Of a stretch of DNA of 64,000 bases, positions 47,001-58,429 are shown one piece after another. Both the position numbers and the translations under genes were made by a program. The DNA lies in the NCBI RefSeq assembly GCF_030704535.1, contig NC_081820.1, positions 21,331,001 through 21,395,000 of the forward strand. Reading direction: 5' to 3'. How positions within the stretch are numbered: position 1 is the stretch's first letter; each line of letters opens with the position of its first letter. The notes beneath the pieces were generated by a model. It saw only the letters and a program-made list of their open reading frames with translations. It did not search any database and had not been told where the DNA came from. The DNA comes from Vitis vinifera (taxonomy: Eukaryota; Streptophyta; Magnoliopsida; Vitales; Vitaceae).

Positions 47001-48127
47001 GTTGAATCAAACAAGGTTTGTCATCTTCGACGTGCACTTTATGGTCTCAAACAAGCCCCATGTGCTTGGTTTGCCAAGTTCAACTCCACTATTTTTCGCT
47101 TGGGTTACACCGCCAGTCCATATGATTCTGCCTTATTTCTTCGTCGTACTGATAAAGGCACTATTTTGCTTCTTCTCTATGTGGATGATATGATCATAAC
47201 TGGTGATGACCTTAGTGGCATTCAAGAACTCAAGGATTTTCTCAGTCAGCAGTTTAAGATGAAAGATCTTGGACATCTCAGCTATTTCTTAGGTCTTGAA
47301 ATTACTCATTCCACAAATGGTCTTTATATTACTCAAGCCAAGTATGCTTCTGATCTGTTGTCTCAAGCTGGACTCACTGACAGCAAAACTGTTGACACTC
47401 CAGTTGAACTTAATGCACATCTGACACCCTCGGGGGGGAAACCATTGTCTAATCCTTCTCTTTACAAACGATTGGTTGGCAACTTAGTTTACCTCACAGT
47501 TACTCGTCTAGACATCTCCTATGCTGTTCATCAGGTGAGCCAGTATTTTTCTGCTCCACGATCAACTCACTATGCTGCTGTTCTGCGCATTCTTCGATAC
47601 CTGAAGGGTACCCTTTTCATGGCCTTTTCTACTCAGCTCAGTCTCCTCTTGTACTCCGTGCATTCTCAGATGCTGATTGGGCAGGAGATCCTACTGATCG
47701 CAGGTCCACTACAGGTTATTGCTTCCTCCTTGGTTCTTCTTTGATTTCTTGGCGAAGAAAGAAACAAACTTTTGTGGCCCGCTCCAGTACTGAAGCAGAA
47801 TATCGTGCCCTTGCTGATACCACATCTGAGCTCCTTTGGCTAAGATGGCTTCTTAAGGACTTGGGTGTATCCACCTCCTCTGCTACTCCTCTTTATTGTG
47901 ACAACCAAAGTGCTATTCATATTGCTCACAATGATGTCTTTCATGAACGGACTAAACACATCGAGATTGATTGTCATTTTATCCGTTATCATCTTGTCCA
48001 TGGTGTTCTTAAGCTTTTCTCCGTCTCCTCCAAAGATCAACTTGCAGATATCTTCACCAAGTCTCTTCCTAAAAGACGCACTCGTGATTTAGTTGACAAC
48101 CTCAAGTTGGTCTCACATCAACCTTGA
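44008..48127 (+). pseudogene. Copia gag-pol polyprotein, nearly intact
   Basis: Gag starts MDKKDVFLPRPIHTVLEGTK with a zinc knuckle CNYCKHPGHTIETC. Protease has WLFDSACCNHMT, an unusual form of the DSGA site. Integrase starts with the HHCC part (LWHSRLGHA...CTSCQLGK). RT carries LLLYVDDMIITG at about 47167. RNase H has STEAEYRALA and DNQSAIHIA. Breaks: a frame change near 45910 at the integrase Glu region, so the frame 44008-46314 ends off-frame, and another near 47620 before RNase H (47741-48127). The second integrase Asp is Asn (FRSNNALEY, codon 45802-45804). Full Copia polyproteins run about 1350-1450 residues, which this would match without its breaks. It is not functional as read. Confidence 0.9.
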
Positions 48128-48140
48128 AGTTGAGGGGGGT

Positions 48141-48346
48141 TGTTAAAGTATATTATGTTATGGGCTCTAGGCCTAGTTAGGTTACTTGTATAGTACTTGT
48201 ACTACACACTTGTACCGCACAGTACTTGTACCGCACACTTGTACCGCACCTTTGTACCGCACCCTTGTACTGCACACATATGCCTCCTATATAAAGGCAC
48301 TGATGTATACTCTTTAAAACACAGAATAGAATACAATTATTCTATA
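48141..48346 (+). repeat. 3' LTR of the intronic Copia
   Basis: Differs from the 5' LTR by about three substitutions over the first 200 bases, so the insertion is fairly young. Confidence 0.9.
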
Positions 48347-48479
48347 TTTCTAACATGTCTATATTGGTGTAACACTGGAATTGTGTATCAATGTTGTTAC
48401 CTTCCTGATGCAGGTTGGAAACAACCTCAAATACTATCACACTTGTCCCTAAGTCCATTTCTGGTTGGCGAAGTTGATA

Positions 48480-49300
48480 GCATGTGAGTTTAAGAGACCT
48501 CGACGTGATCGTCCCAGCATTACAGATTGAAAATAAATTCGAACGGGGATAATTGATTGTTATACTGGTGTAGGCATGAATAGAAGTCATTGGATGCTCT
48601 AGTGATGGACTTGTTTTTCATTACCTCAGATAAGTTGATGGCTCATAGATGTGCAGTATGGGTAGTTCCCTCACCTTTTTAAGTTCAAGAAAATGGTTAT
48701 TTGTGAGCGATCAACATTGGTTGTTGGGCTGTTTACCACCTGGTATGTCTGCACTTACTGGGTCTGCCTAAGGATGCAAGATTTGAAAAGGTGAAGGCCA
48801 GGGCTATGGCGTGCTCCACTTTTTTTTGTATGTAATAAAGTCCTTGTCAGAGTGTTAGTTTGATACCAAGAGAATTGTGAGCATATTCTCAATCATTTCT
48901 AGACATCCTTTATTCCAAGCTCATGTAGGTTGATTAATGTTTGTAGATAATATCTTTTAGGATGAACCTGCTGTTATGGGTTCTCTATGGTGCTTCTGTT
49001 GCATGAATTATCAAGAGAAATTTTGCCAGATGCTGGATGTCAAATCAGTCGAGGAGTGAGTCGAGTGACCATAGGATTGAAAATCACAAGAACACAAGTG
49101 GACGTCCATAATCTGGCTTGATATTGGGCCCATAGGGTACAAAACTAATAATTGAAATGAACGCTTCTGATCAATCCTGTACAATGATGTATAAGCTGGG
49201 TCGCTTGGGCCTGCTCCACAAGTGACAAGCCCAATTTGTCTTGTGCTCGAGAGTAAGAAACTGACAATTGATTGTGAGGCACGTAAAGCTGCCCAGCCTA
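48480..49300. other. Probable 3' UTR and flank of captured AP-3 sigma
   Basis: Follows the AP-3 sigma stop and precedes the GC-rich hAT right end. No separate gene is seen. The minus-strand frame at 49011-49322 has no motif. Confidence 0.4.
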
Positions 49301-49491
49301 GCCTACCCCGCCCCAACAACACATACCCGGGTCGGGCCGAGCCGGGGATGGGATTTTAATTTTAACTCCATAATGGGGATGGGAATGCCCCACCCCGCCC
49401 CAGGTTTGGGACGGGATGAGAAATAACTAAATATTTTGGGACGGGAATGGGATCCATCCCAAACCCGCCCGTTGCCATTCCTACTTGTGTG

Positions 49492-50550
49492 CAACCTATG
49501 TCTAACTTACGTGCTGAAACCTTTTTTTTTTTTGGGGGGGGGGGAGTAATTTAAGATTTTTCTAAATTTTAGTATTTTTGTTTTTTTTTTCTCACCTTAA
49601 TTTTTGTTTTAGGGGTATTTTGATATTTTATTAATTTTTGGAATTTTTTAAATTCTAAATTTTATTACCAAAATTTGTGATAGGATTATTAAAGGTTGTG
49701 GGAAATATTTTTATTTTTTAAAATTTTTTATGCTATTTATTATAATTAATTTTATTATTGGTATATTTGGCATAAAAACTTAATTTTGGTAAATCTTAAT
49801 TAGATATATTTTTCATTTTTTTTTTCCAAACTAAGATTCTTATTTAGATTGGAAACTACAAAAAGATTAGCAAATTTTTTTAGAAAGATTTCATGAAAAA
49901 GATTGATAGTTATTCTTTCCTTTTCAACAATTAATTCTTAAAGATTTTATTTTTAAAATCTTTTCAAATTATTGAGATATTTTAGAATAAAGTTTCCCTT
50001 TTAGAAAGAACTCTTATTTTCTATATTTTGTATAAAAAAAAATGTATTTTTCCTTATTTGTACAAAATTCTAATTTAACATAATAAGTATATTTTTAAAA
50101 AATTTGTGATAAACAATTTATTATTAAAAAGGTTACCAAAATGGTTGTGGAATGTTAATAATTAATTTCATGAAAATAAAATATTTTGAAAATATATTCC
50201 AAAATAGAATGTTAATTGAAATTAATGTATGAAAATGGAGAATTTTAGTTGAAATTATTTTAGAAATTCTTGAAAGCTTATTTTTAAATAAGGTAGTCTC
50301 ATGGAATATATATATTTAAAGTATTTTAAAATTCTTTCTCTCCTTTTACTTTTAAGTTCCAATTTAGGAAATAAATATTTTTGGACAATTGAAAATATTT
50401 TATCCATTAAGAAACTAATTAAAAGGTCTAAGAAAACGTAGTAATTTGATGGAAATTTTGAAAATATTTTCAAGATAAAATTTTAAATTGGAATTGTTTA
50501 AAGAAGGAGAATTCACAAAAATAGATTTTAAAATTTGAGATTAGAGATTC
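49492..50550. other. AT-rich DNA beyond the hAT
   Basis: Probably the continuation of the retroelement leader that the hAT split. It has a T-run then a G-run at about 49522-49545. No frame is recognised. Confidence 0.5.
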
Positions 50551-52140
50551 ATATAATCAAGATGATATGAACCAACTTCAAGATACCAAAGAAAGTTTAA
50601 GTCAAACATCTAATGATAAAGAAGAATGTGTTGAGGGCAGTTGTGAATACCAACCTAAGATCATAAATGTCATTAGTAAGGAATAAGAATTAATTTTAGA
50701 CTTGTTAAACAAGATAGAAAATTCATCAATTAAGATAGAACTCTACAAAACCTTCAAGAATTCTGTTCACAAACCATATAACAAGAAAACCATAAATCCT
50801 TTCAACTTAAATGAAATTTTAACAAGATTTAACCAAAAATCTCCCAAGGAAGTAACTATTAAGGATCTTTATGAAGAAATAAGATGGTACAAGTAAGAAG
50901 TCCAAGAATTAAGACAATTCGCCAACATAGGTTTAACTGACCTTCAAGATCAGATTAATGAGATTTTAAATAATAATAATCAAGAAACTCTATAATCCTT
51001 AAAAGTCAATGAGAAAATACTAGAGTCATGCTTAAATGTCATAAACAATGTCATTTTCCAAAAATGGAATGTCTTTTTAACCATTGTAATAAATAATGAA
51101 TTTGTCATCAAAGATAGTTGCCCTAATAAACTCAAAAGTAGCCTTAAATAGTATTCAAGAAGGATTAGTTCCAACCAAGCATTATGAAAAAAACTAAGGA
51201 AAACCTTTATGGTGCCAATGGAGTAAGGCTTAAGATTAATTACAAATGGTTTAAAGCACATCTTTGAAATCAAGGGATATGTATTGAACAATCCTTTATT
51301 TTGGTTCAAGATTTAAAAGAAGAAATAATTTTAGGAAAACCTTTCCTAAACACTATCTACCCTATTACTAGAGTAGATATTCAAGGTTTAAGAAAGAACT
51401 CTTGGGATAGGAGATTCTTTTTTAGTTTGCTTATCCTCCGGATGAGAGAAACATAAATGAATTAAGAACTATAGAAATTTCAAAAAAAAAAAAATTAAGG
51501 AAAATCATATTAACTCCCTAGTTCAAGAAGTGAGTTATAAAAGAATTGAAGAACAATTAAAAGTTAAGAAAACTCAAGATGTCATAGAAAAATTCAATGA
51601 AAAACTAACAAGAGAAGTATGCTCTAAAATTCCCAATTCATTTTGGCATAAGAATAAGTGTGAGGTAAAACTACCTTATGTCCTAGAATTTAGCGAGAAA
51701 AATATTCCCACTAAAGCAAGACTAATCCAAATGAATAAAAAAAAATTGTTAAAATAGTATAAAAAAGAAATTCAAGATTTTCTTGATAAGAAAATTTAAA
51801 TTCCCTTAGAGTTGCTCCGCCTTCTATGTTCAAAAACAAGTAGAACTAGAAATAAGAACACCTAAGCTTGTGATTAATTATAAACCTAATGATGTATGAA
51901 GATGGATTAGGTATCCTATACCTAATAAGAAAGTTCTTCTACAAAGATTAGTAAAATCTAAGATATTTTCTAAGTTTGATATGAAGTCACGATTTTAGCA
52001 AATCTAAATTGTTTAAAATGATAGGTATAAGACAACCTTTATAGTACCCTTTGGATATTATGAATGGAATGTAATGTCCCTTAGACTTAAGAATACCCTT
52101 TCAGAATTTTAAAACATAATGAATGAGATCTTTAATCCAT
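50551..52140 (+). pseudogene. Endogenous pararetrovirus-like fragment
   Basis: Lys- and Asn-rich plus-strand frames, broken by many stops, include an aspartic-protease-like stretch (about 51280-51400) and the N-terminal part of a reverse transcriptase (about 51650-52135). The RT part has the order RYPIPNKK, LLQRL and IFSKFDMKS, typical of Caulimoviridae rather than Copia or Gypsy. The clearest open part is 51530-51757. It breaks off before the RT active site, so it is a dead, partial copy. The nearby Met-tRNA primer site at 33688 might belong to it, since the hAT lies between. Which genus it belongs to cannot be read here. Confidence 0.6.
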
Positions 52141-52144
52141 TTTC

Positions 52145-54170
52145 AAGGATGAGGATTGCTTATGCTGCTGAGACTTTGAAATTACTGGAAGTTGCATAGT
52201 CCTAAGGGATTTGATTGATTTGAAGGATCATAATACAAAGGTTTCCTAGAATCTTGTGGCCTCTGTGAAGACTAAGAATATATATATATATATATATATA
52301 TATTACATTCCAATATTTTATATTTCTTTAATATTTAAACTTTATAAAAAAAGTTTTTTTATTATGTTATTCAATATATAAAAACAATTTATATATTAAT
52401 ATTATTTTATAACTATTTTTTAGTTCTTCTTTTTAATCACAAATTTAATTTCATCATAAAAAAAAAATATTTTTCAAAATAAGTAATATAAAAAAAAAAA
52501 AAAAAAATTAATTATAAAAATAAATAAATATATGATACATGGAATAGATATATCTCACATGCATTTTAGCTTAAGATTAACATATTCTATATAAAAGGTA
52601 CATAAAAAAGAGGATGGATAATATATTCTTTTTCTTATTTTATCCCATATTATATCCAAGTTGCAAAACATAATCTAAAAGCATTGAGGTGTTATATGAA
52701 TGTTTATTTTCCATCATATGTAGACTATGCAACTCCTCCTTTACATATAACTATATATGTACTGAAAATTACACGTAACTTTCCATCAAAATCTTTGTAA
52801 CACAACATTAATACAATTTCTAAGGAACTTCGTCAAGATATATAATGATAGTGTAAAACCTGAAGTATCATACTTTTAACTTGAGGTCATCAAGCAAGCC
52901 CTCCAACAATCAGTGAAATATCACAATTCTCAATTGTTACTAATTGTAATAAAATTAAGGTCCAATATATTGGGGGGGTGGGTGGGTGGGAAAGATAAAA
53001 GAGATAAATCTTCCATGTTTTGTATTTCCATGAGAATGATGTCGTAATGCGCGCATCTCATTTGGTAAATAATGCCATTAGGGAACTATCATCTGTCGAT
53101 AGCAGTTGAAATTGGGTTGGTCGGGGCAACCATTGGTTGGTGAGGACTATGGACTATTGACCGCCTCTAACTTTGACTTTGAAAGAGTTTCCTTAATTAA
53201 ATAATTATTTTAATATTTAAAAATATTTAATTTCTTAGAACTATTTCTATGATCTCTGGAAATAGTATTTTATTTAATTTTTCTTAAAAAAATTATAAAT
53301 TTTAAATCTCGTCTAGAAAACAAAAGTACAAAGTAGTATATTAGAAGTGAGTATATCCCTTGTATTGCATTCCGATCAAAATATACTAATTTTGCTATTT
53401 TAGTAGGGAATTTTGCTCTACTTCCTATCAGAGATTATGAGCAACTTATTGTAACTTTCTCAATGGATTAGTTAACTTTTCCAAAAAAAGTCACTAGATA
53501 AAAGAATTTCGACTCTAAGTATGATATAATAATTTTTTAAAATAATTTAGAACTTAAAAATTGAATCAATTAATACTAGATTTTCATTGCTTTTAACCTC
53601 AAAAACAGAAAACAAAATAATAATGGAACATAAAATATATGTTGTAGCTGATCATTTCAAATCTATTTCCAAAAATGTATCCCGTTTGATAATATATTTT
53701 AGTGTTTTAGAAAAATGTTATGGTAATATATTTTGCTGCTTTAGAAAAATGTGGACTGAAATGGTCCAAGCAACAAGGATAAACTTTTTAACCGAGTCAT
53801 CGCTCTTTAGCGGGAATTTGTTTGTCATACAAATAATATATACTCAAGCTTCAAATATTAGCAAAGGAGAAAGCAATTCAACACCAACTAGAGCTATCAA
53901 ATTCAATAATTCTTTTATTTACTTTTCAATAATATTCATACGAACACAACATTACAATGTTTGAGCAATCTTCAAGATAATGAAACAGTGAGATATGAAA
54001 CTCATCTGTTTAAATTGAGCTCATGAAGAAAGCCTAACAATGACTTGATTACAATCAACATTTGGCAAAAGCAATGAAATTCTATAAGAATATTATTAAT
54101 ATTGGACATAAATACCCTTATTGACTCCAATTTGATACCGTAGAACATCAAAGGTACCATTCCCCTTCAC
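52145..54170. other. Flank of STS copy 7 with unit boundary
   Basis: (TA)n at about 52279-52304. A stretch at 52800-52935 resembles STS 3' UTR sequence (ACTTGAGGTC, CCTCCAACAATC, compare 1750-1785), so another STS end may once have lain here. The unit boundary block is at 53070-53165. The shared minus-strand poly(A) signal is at 53914-53919. No gene is seen; the open frame 53587-53964 is UTR or flank, also present in part at 18110. Confidence 0.55.
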
Positions 54171-55661
54171 TTAATTTATAACTGTAGGAATGCTACGCAG
54201 CACAACAGTTTCGATGGTTAAGCCTGGTCCAAAACCAAATAATACTCCCCAATCCAATCCATCACCTGTGGTGGCCTTTTCCCTCTTTAGAGATTTCTTT
54301 CTCATCTCATCCAAAATAAACAACACACATGCACTAGACATGTTACCATACTCACTTAACACGTGCCTTGTTGCTTCAAGTTTCTTTTTCTCTAAATTGA
54401 GTTTTGCTTCAACTGCATCAAGAATTGCAGGGCCACCTGGATGGGCAATCCAAAATAACGAGTTCCAATCGCTAATACCAAGTGGGTCAAAAGCCTGAGT
54501 CAAGCATTTCTCTATGTTCTCAGAAATCAAAGTAGGCACACTAGGCCACAAATGAAAGGTGAGTCCCACCTCACGTAAGTTGCCTGCAATAGCACCTTGT
54601 GAATTAGGAATAAATGTTTGAGCTGCTGAGATGAGCTGGAAGTGTGGTCGTTCAATTGAGAGATCTGGATCTGATCCAACAATCACAGCTGCAGACCCAT
54701 CACCAAAAAGGACTTGGCCAACTAAAGAGTCCAAAGCCTCCTCGGAAGGCCCACGGAATGTAACAACAGTGATCTCAGAACACACCACAAGAACTCTTGC
54801 TCCTGCATTATTCTCTGCAAGATCCTTAGCCGTTCGAAGAACAGTCCCACCTGCATGGCAACCTTGATGGTACAACATAACTCTTCTAACTGAGTTATCA
54901 AGCCCCAAGAGATTAGCAAGTTTGTAATCAGCACCAGGCATTTCTACACCTGACGTTGTACAAAATACAAGGTGGGTGATCTTGGACTTTGGCTGACCCC
55001 ACTCTTTAAGTGCCTTCAGTGCTGCTTCCTTACCAAGCTTAGGTATCTCAGCAGTGATTATCTCCTGGCGTATATTAAGAGATGGGGCCATGTAGGCACC
55101 AATATTTGGGTGCTCTTCAAGCATCTTTTCAGTCAAATGAATGTAACGCTTCTTGATCATTGATTTTTCACCTGCAAATAAAATAACATGACCACATTAG
55201 CTTTACCAATCAACAAGTCATATAGTATATTGCTGAAGATGATCAACATGCATTTATCATTGAAACAAGCATATAAAATTAATCTTAATTATAGCAAAAA
55301 TTATTAATGTGTTTCTTAGCATTGCCACATGATTCAAAAACAGCTCTTCAAGCCATTATAGTCAGATGCAATGAATATTGGTGACTGAAGTAAAATGATT
55401 TTCAAGCCTCACTTAATAGCACACTCGTATATGTATAGAAGAGTTATGCATGTAAGAATTCAAGCCTGAGTATATATACTTACATATGCGATTGAACTTC
55501 TTCTTCAACTCAGTCATGTGCTCGCTCTTAGTGACCCTGAAGTAGTAATCAGCATAATCAGACTGGTAGATACAGTTGTCAGGAGTAGCTGTGCCAATGG
55601 CCAGGATGGTAGCCGGACCTTTGGCACGTTGAGCGTTTCTGATTTCCTCAACTGAAGCCAT
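54171..55661 (-). CDS. STS: Stilbene synthase, intact, Y165H (STS copy 7)
   Basis: Exon 1 55484-55661, intron 55172-55483 (312 nt, GT-AG), exon 2 54171-55171. Protein of 392 residues with Cys164, His303 and Asn336 and the [17 protein letters not shown] form of the stilbene synthase segment. The residue after the catalytic Cys is His, not Tyr (QGCHAGG); all other intact copies here have Tyr. Other private changes: Glu61 for Asp, [17 protein letters not shown] and a C-terminus SIPTVIN. TATAAAT is at 55766-55772. Sister of the pseudogene at 18601-20163. Likely an active resveratrol synthase, though the substitution beside the active-site Cys might alter rate or specificity. Confidence 0.94.
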
Positions 55662-55765
55662 TGATGCCAGCTACGTACTCAAAATGAAGCTTAAGATTAA
55701 GTTGAGGAAGGAAAGAGAAGAGTGCTTGGAGCTGGGTTGAGAAAGCTGGGTGTGAGCGTTGGGTA

Positions 55766-55772
55766 ATTTATA
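55766..55772 (-). promoter_or_regulatory. TATA box of STS copy 7
   Basis: TATAAAT on the minus strand, about 105 bases before the ATG. Confidence 0.65.
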
Positions 55773-55779
55773 AGCTGTG

Positions 55780-57700
55780 TCTCACCAACCCTAATCCATT
55801 GGCAGTCAATGATCAATTGGCTTCAAAGTTTGCGTGCGTGAGTTTATTTTCTGGTGGGTGATTTTCAGACACGTATGCATGTGTTGATGTATTTGTGTTG
55901 TTTTCTGTTCTTCCCCTGCCCATATATGATGAATGCATCCTTAGGAAGGAGAGGGCATTCGATCTGGTTACGGCTCGTCATTCTAACATTTTTTTTATAT
56001 AGAGAGAAAGACTTTTCCAGCCTCTAAATGGAAATTAATACATTGTTCATTTGACTTCTCCACATGTGGGAAGCTGCCACCAACTTTCTTCTTGTTGATG
56101 AGATCAGATTCATTCAAATTTTTTGAAATAATAACCTCAACAACCGACTATTTTCCTTTTTCAGGATTACTTCTCATGTTATTTAACTTTTTCAAGAAGT
56201 AATTCAACAAATATCTCATTTTCATGTAACCTTTTTCTTGATCTCCAAATAATAACAACAATATTTATAGAAGAGAGAAGTGGATTGAAAACAAAAGTCA
56301 AGATCCACCAAAATTTTCTTTTCTATCGTAAGAGAAGAATGGTGAGTGATCCACGAAACAACTTGGAAAGTAAAGTAGAAATTATTTTTTATATTCATTT
56401 CAAGTTCAAAGATTCATATTTATTTTATTTTATTTTATTTATGTTGACATAAATTTGATTCAAAATATATTCATAGCATTAAAATATTGTAAACTCTTGA
56501 CAATAATGTACAAAATTGGTATAGATTTTAATTTCTAGCCATAAGATAGTCTCAGCTTTATAGCATTCTTAATTATATCAAATCAGTTTAAACTAAAATT
56601 CTTCCAAGGAATAAAAATAAATGCTACATTACCTCAACCATCATTTAACCATCTCAGCTTATGCCTTATATCAAGGCAAGGTATGAATGAGCTCCTTATA
56701 ATTCAATAAAAGAATTTATTCCTTACTACTCTCTCTCTCTTCTTTTATTGAAGAATTAGTGATGTAACCCCATTAAATGCCAATGTAAAAAATATACACA
56801 TTAATTTGTAAGAGTGTAGTGCAATTTGAATATAATTTGGATTTTAGTTTTTCTTCAATTTTTATTTTGAAACAAATTTGGAATTAGTGAAGAAATATTT
56901 TTATGTTATAATTTAAATTTTATTGCTTAAATTTGAGAATTAAAAAAAGTGAGAAAACAAAAATAAAATATAAGCATCAAACATTTTTTTTTTTTAAATT
57001 TATTATACTTTTTTTTCAATAAATATAAAGAATAACAAAACTATATCCAACTACCAATTTGGCTTGTGGATCCATTATTAGCCATTAGTCAAAAGTTTTC
57101 AATATTTATTAGATTTATTAAAGTGTACGTCTATACTTTTTCAATCTTGGTAGGCTCATAGCTCATTTGCGTTCTTTGAAGTTGTCTTTTCCAACGTGAG
57201 GGAGTATTATACTTACAAACAAGTTTGTTAATTGGGTAGTCGAAACGGGGCTTCAATGTACCTGCTTACTCTAAAGGATAAGGATTGAGGCAACTCTAAA
57301 CTTTATAACCGACATTTTTCTCTTCAAATTTTATTCATTTGATATTTTGAATACTAGCTTATGAAAAAATCTTTGTATTGGTTGGGTCAGTTTGAAAATA
57401 AATGAATTGCTAGTTGTAGAATATTATTCCCATTAGACTTAAACCTAGATAAAACAACGAGGGTTCGGTCAATTTGACACCCCCGCTCCCCCCACTTTTT
57501 TTTTGGCCGAAGTAAATTGAACTACGATAAAGGGTCAAAGATTTTTCTCTTATTCATATATCATAGATTGGTTGAGATATTTTTAGGGCATCCTTAAGAT
57601 ATGTTTTCAAATGCTGCTATATAATTACAACCTATCTTTGCTCAATGGGTTGCTAATTTAGAAGTCATTAGAATCTTATATATTGATCTTTGCATGTTGT
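55780..57700. other. STS upstream flank, then unrelated AT-rich DNA
   Basis: To about 56770 it follows the upstream region of the gene at 7706 (7830-8720). After that the match is lost. No gene is seen. Confidence 0.6.
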
Positions 57701-57711
57701 AAGAATTTTAT

Positions 57712-58425
57712 TTTGTATCAAATGAATATCAAAAGTGCAGTTTTAAATGGTTATATTATGGAGCAAGTTTATATTGAATAAACTCCTAATTTTACAAATG
57801 ATCTTTCAAATCATGTTTTTAAATCTAAAAAGGCACGTCTCTATGGTCTTAAGTAAGCTCTCAAACTTGGTACGATAAGTTAAGCAAATTCTTAATAAAT
57901 AATGGAGTTAAAATGGACAATATCAATACAACTTTCATTTAAATCAAAGATAATGACATTCTTCTATGATAGTATTTGGTTCAATCAATGTTTTACCATA
58001 TGAAAATTTTTCTAAGTATACTTATTGCAAATTCGACATGGGTATGATAGTGGAGCTCAATTTCTTCTTTCAACTTCAAATCGAATAATAAAAGGAGGAG
58101 ATAGTCATCAACCAAGCAAAATATATCAAAGATCTTCTCAAGGGGTTCAAGATGGAGGATAATAAAGTAATAGGCACTCCAATGAGCTCATGATCAAGTT
58201 TGATAAATATGAACAAGGTAAATCTAGCTATTAACCGTACACGCCATTTTGACATGATGTTTTTTTTTATTTATTTTTATCTTAATGTAAGAAGACCTAA
58301 TATAATATTTAGTGTGTCTTTGTGTGCTCATTTTCAATCTTATTTAAAAAGTCACGTAGTTAAAAGAGTTTTAAGTTATTTAGAGAGAAATTTTGAGTTA
58401 GGCTATTTTTATGATTTGTAGTTTC
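57712..58425 (+). pseudogene. Copia pol relic (RT to RNase H)
   Basis: Pieces in order: MNIKSAVLNGYIMEQVYIE (RT), KARLYGLK, VELNFFFQLQIE, INQAKYIKDLLKGFKMED and a last open part 58200-58421 (RPNIIFSVSLCAHFQS, VVKRVLSYL). This is the order of a Tork/SIRE-type Copia pol. Many stops, no YVDD box and no LTRs were found. Only about 240 codons remain. Confidence 0.75.
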
Positions 58426-58429
58426 TATA

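Larger units (their letters stand above)
43303..48346 (+). mobile_element. Copia retrotransposon in the AP-3 sigma intron
   Basis: About 5.04 kb with LTRs of about 206 bp (43303-43508 and 48141-48346). The LTRs start TGTTAAAG and differ at only a few positions, mainly in the last bases. The candidate target duplication TTTCT is at 43298-43302 and 48347-48351. It is T-rich, so it is less certain than the others in this window. The purine tract GAGGGGGG lies just before the 3' LTR. The Met-tRNA primer site used by the other elements is not seen after the 5' LTR. The domain order gag, protease, integrase, RT, RNase H makes it Copia. Confidence 0.92.
42381..48477 (+). pseudogene. AP-3 complex sigma subunit, 3' exons captured by hAT
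   Basis: Three exons in order. 42381-42451 codes LVETMDKCFKNVCELDIVF and on to NYSK. 43128-43219 codes LHTILDENIFGGQVLETSS and on to VEEIS. 48414-48477 codes LETTSNTITLVPKSISGWRS and stop. These match the C-terminal half of the plant AP-3 sigma adaptin, a small subunit of the coat complex that sorts vacuolar membrane proteins. The splice sites fit except the first donor, which reads AAG|GAGATA in place of GT. Exons for the N-terminal half were not found. A Copia element fills the last intron. Because all of this lies between the hAT ends, it is best read as a captured fragment. Confidence 0.75.
34106..49483 (+). mobile_element. 15.4-kb hAT transposon carrying host gene pieces
   Basis: The ends are inverted repeats, TAGGAATGGCAA at the left and TTGCCATTCCTA at the right. 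Each is followed inward by GC-rich subterminal DNA (CCCGCC/GGGCGG motifs at 34130-34300 and 49300-49475). The element is flanked by the exact 8-bp duplication CTTGTGTG (34098-34105 and 49484-49491), the length made by hAT transposases. Inside, on the plus strand, are a broken hAT transposase, a MADS K-box-like piece, an unrecognised gene piece and the 3' end of an AP-3 sigma gene. A 2.1-kb solo LTR and a 5-kb Copia element are nested within. Without them the element would be about 8.2 kb. It is not autonomous now. Confidence 0.88.
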
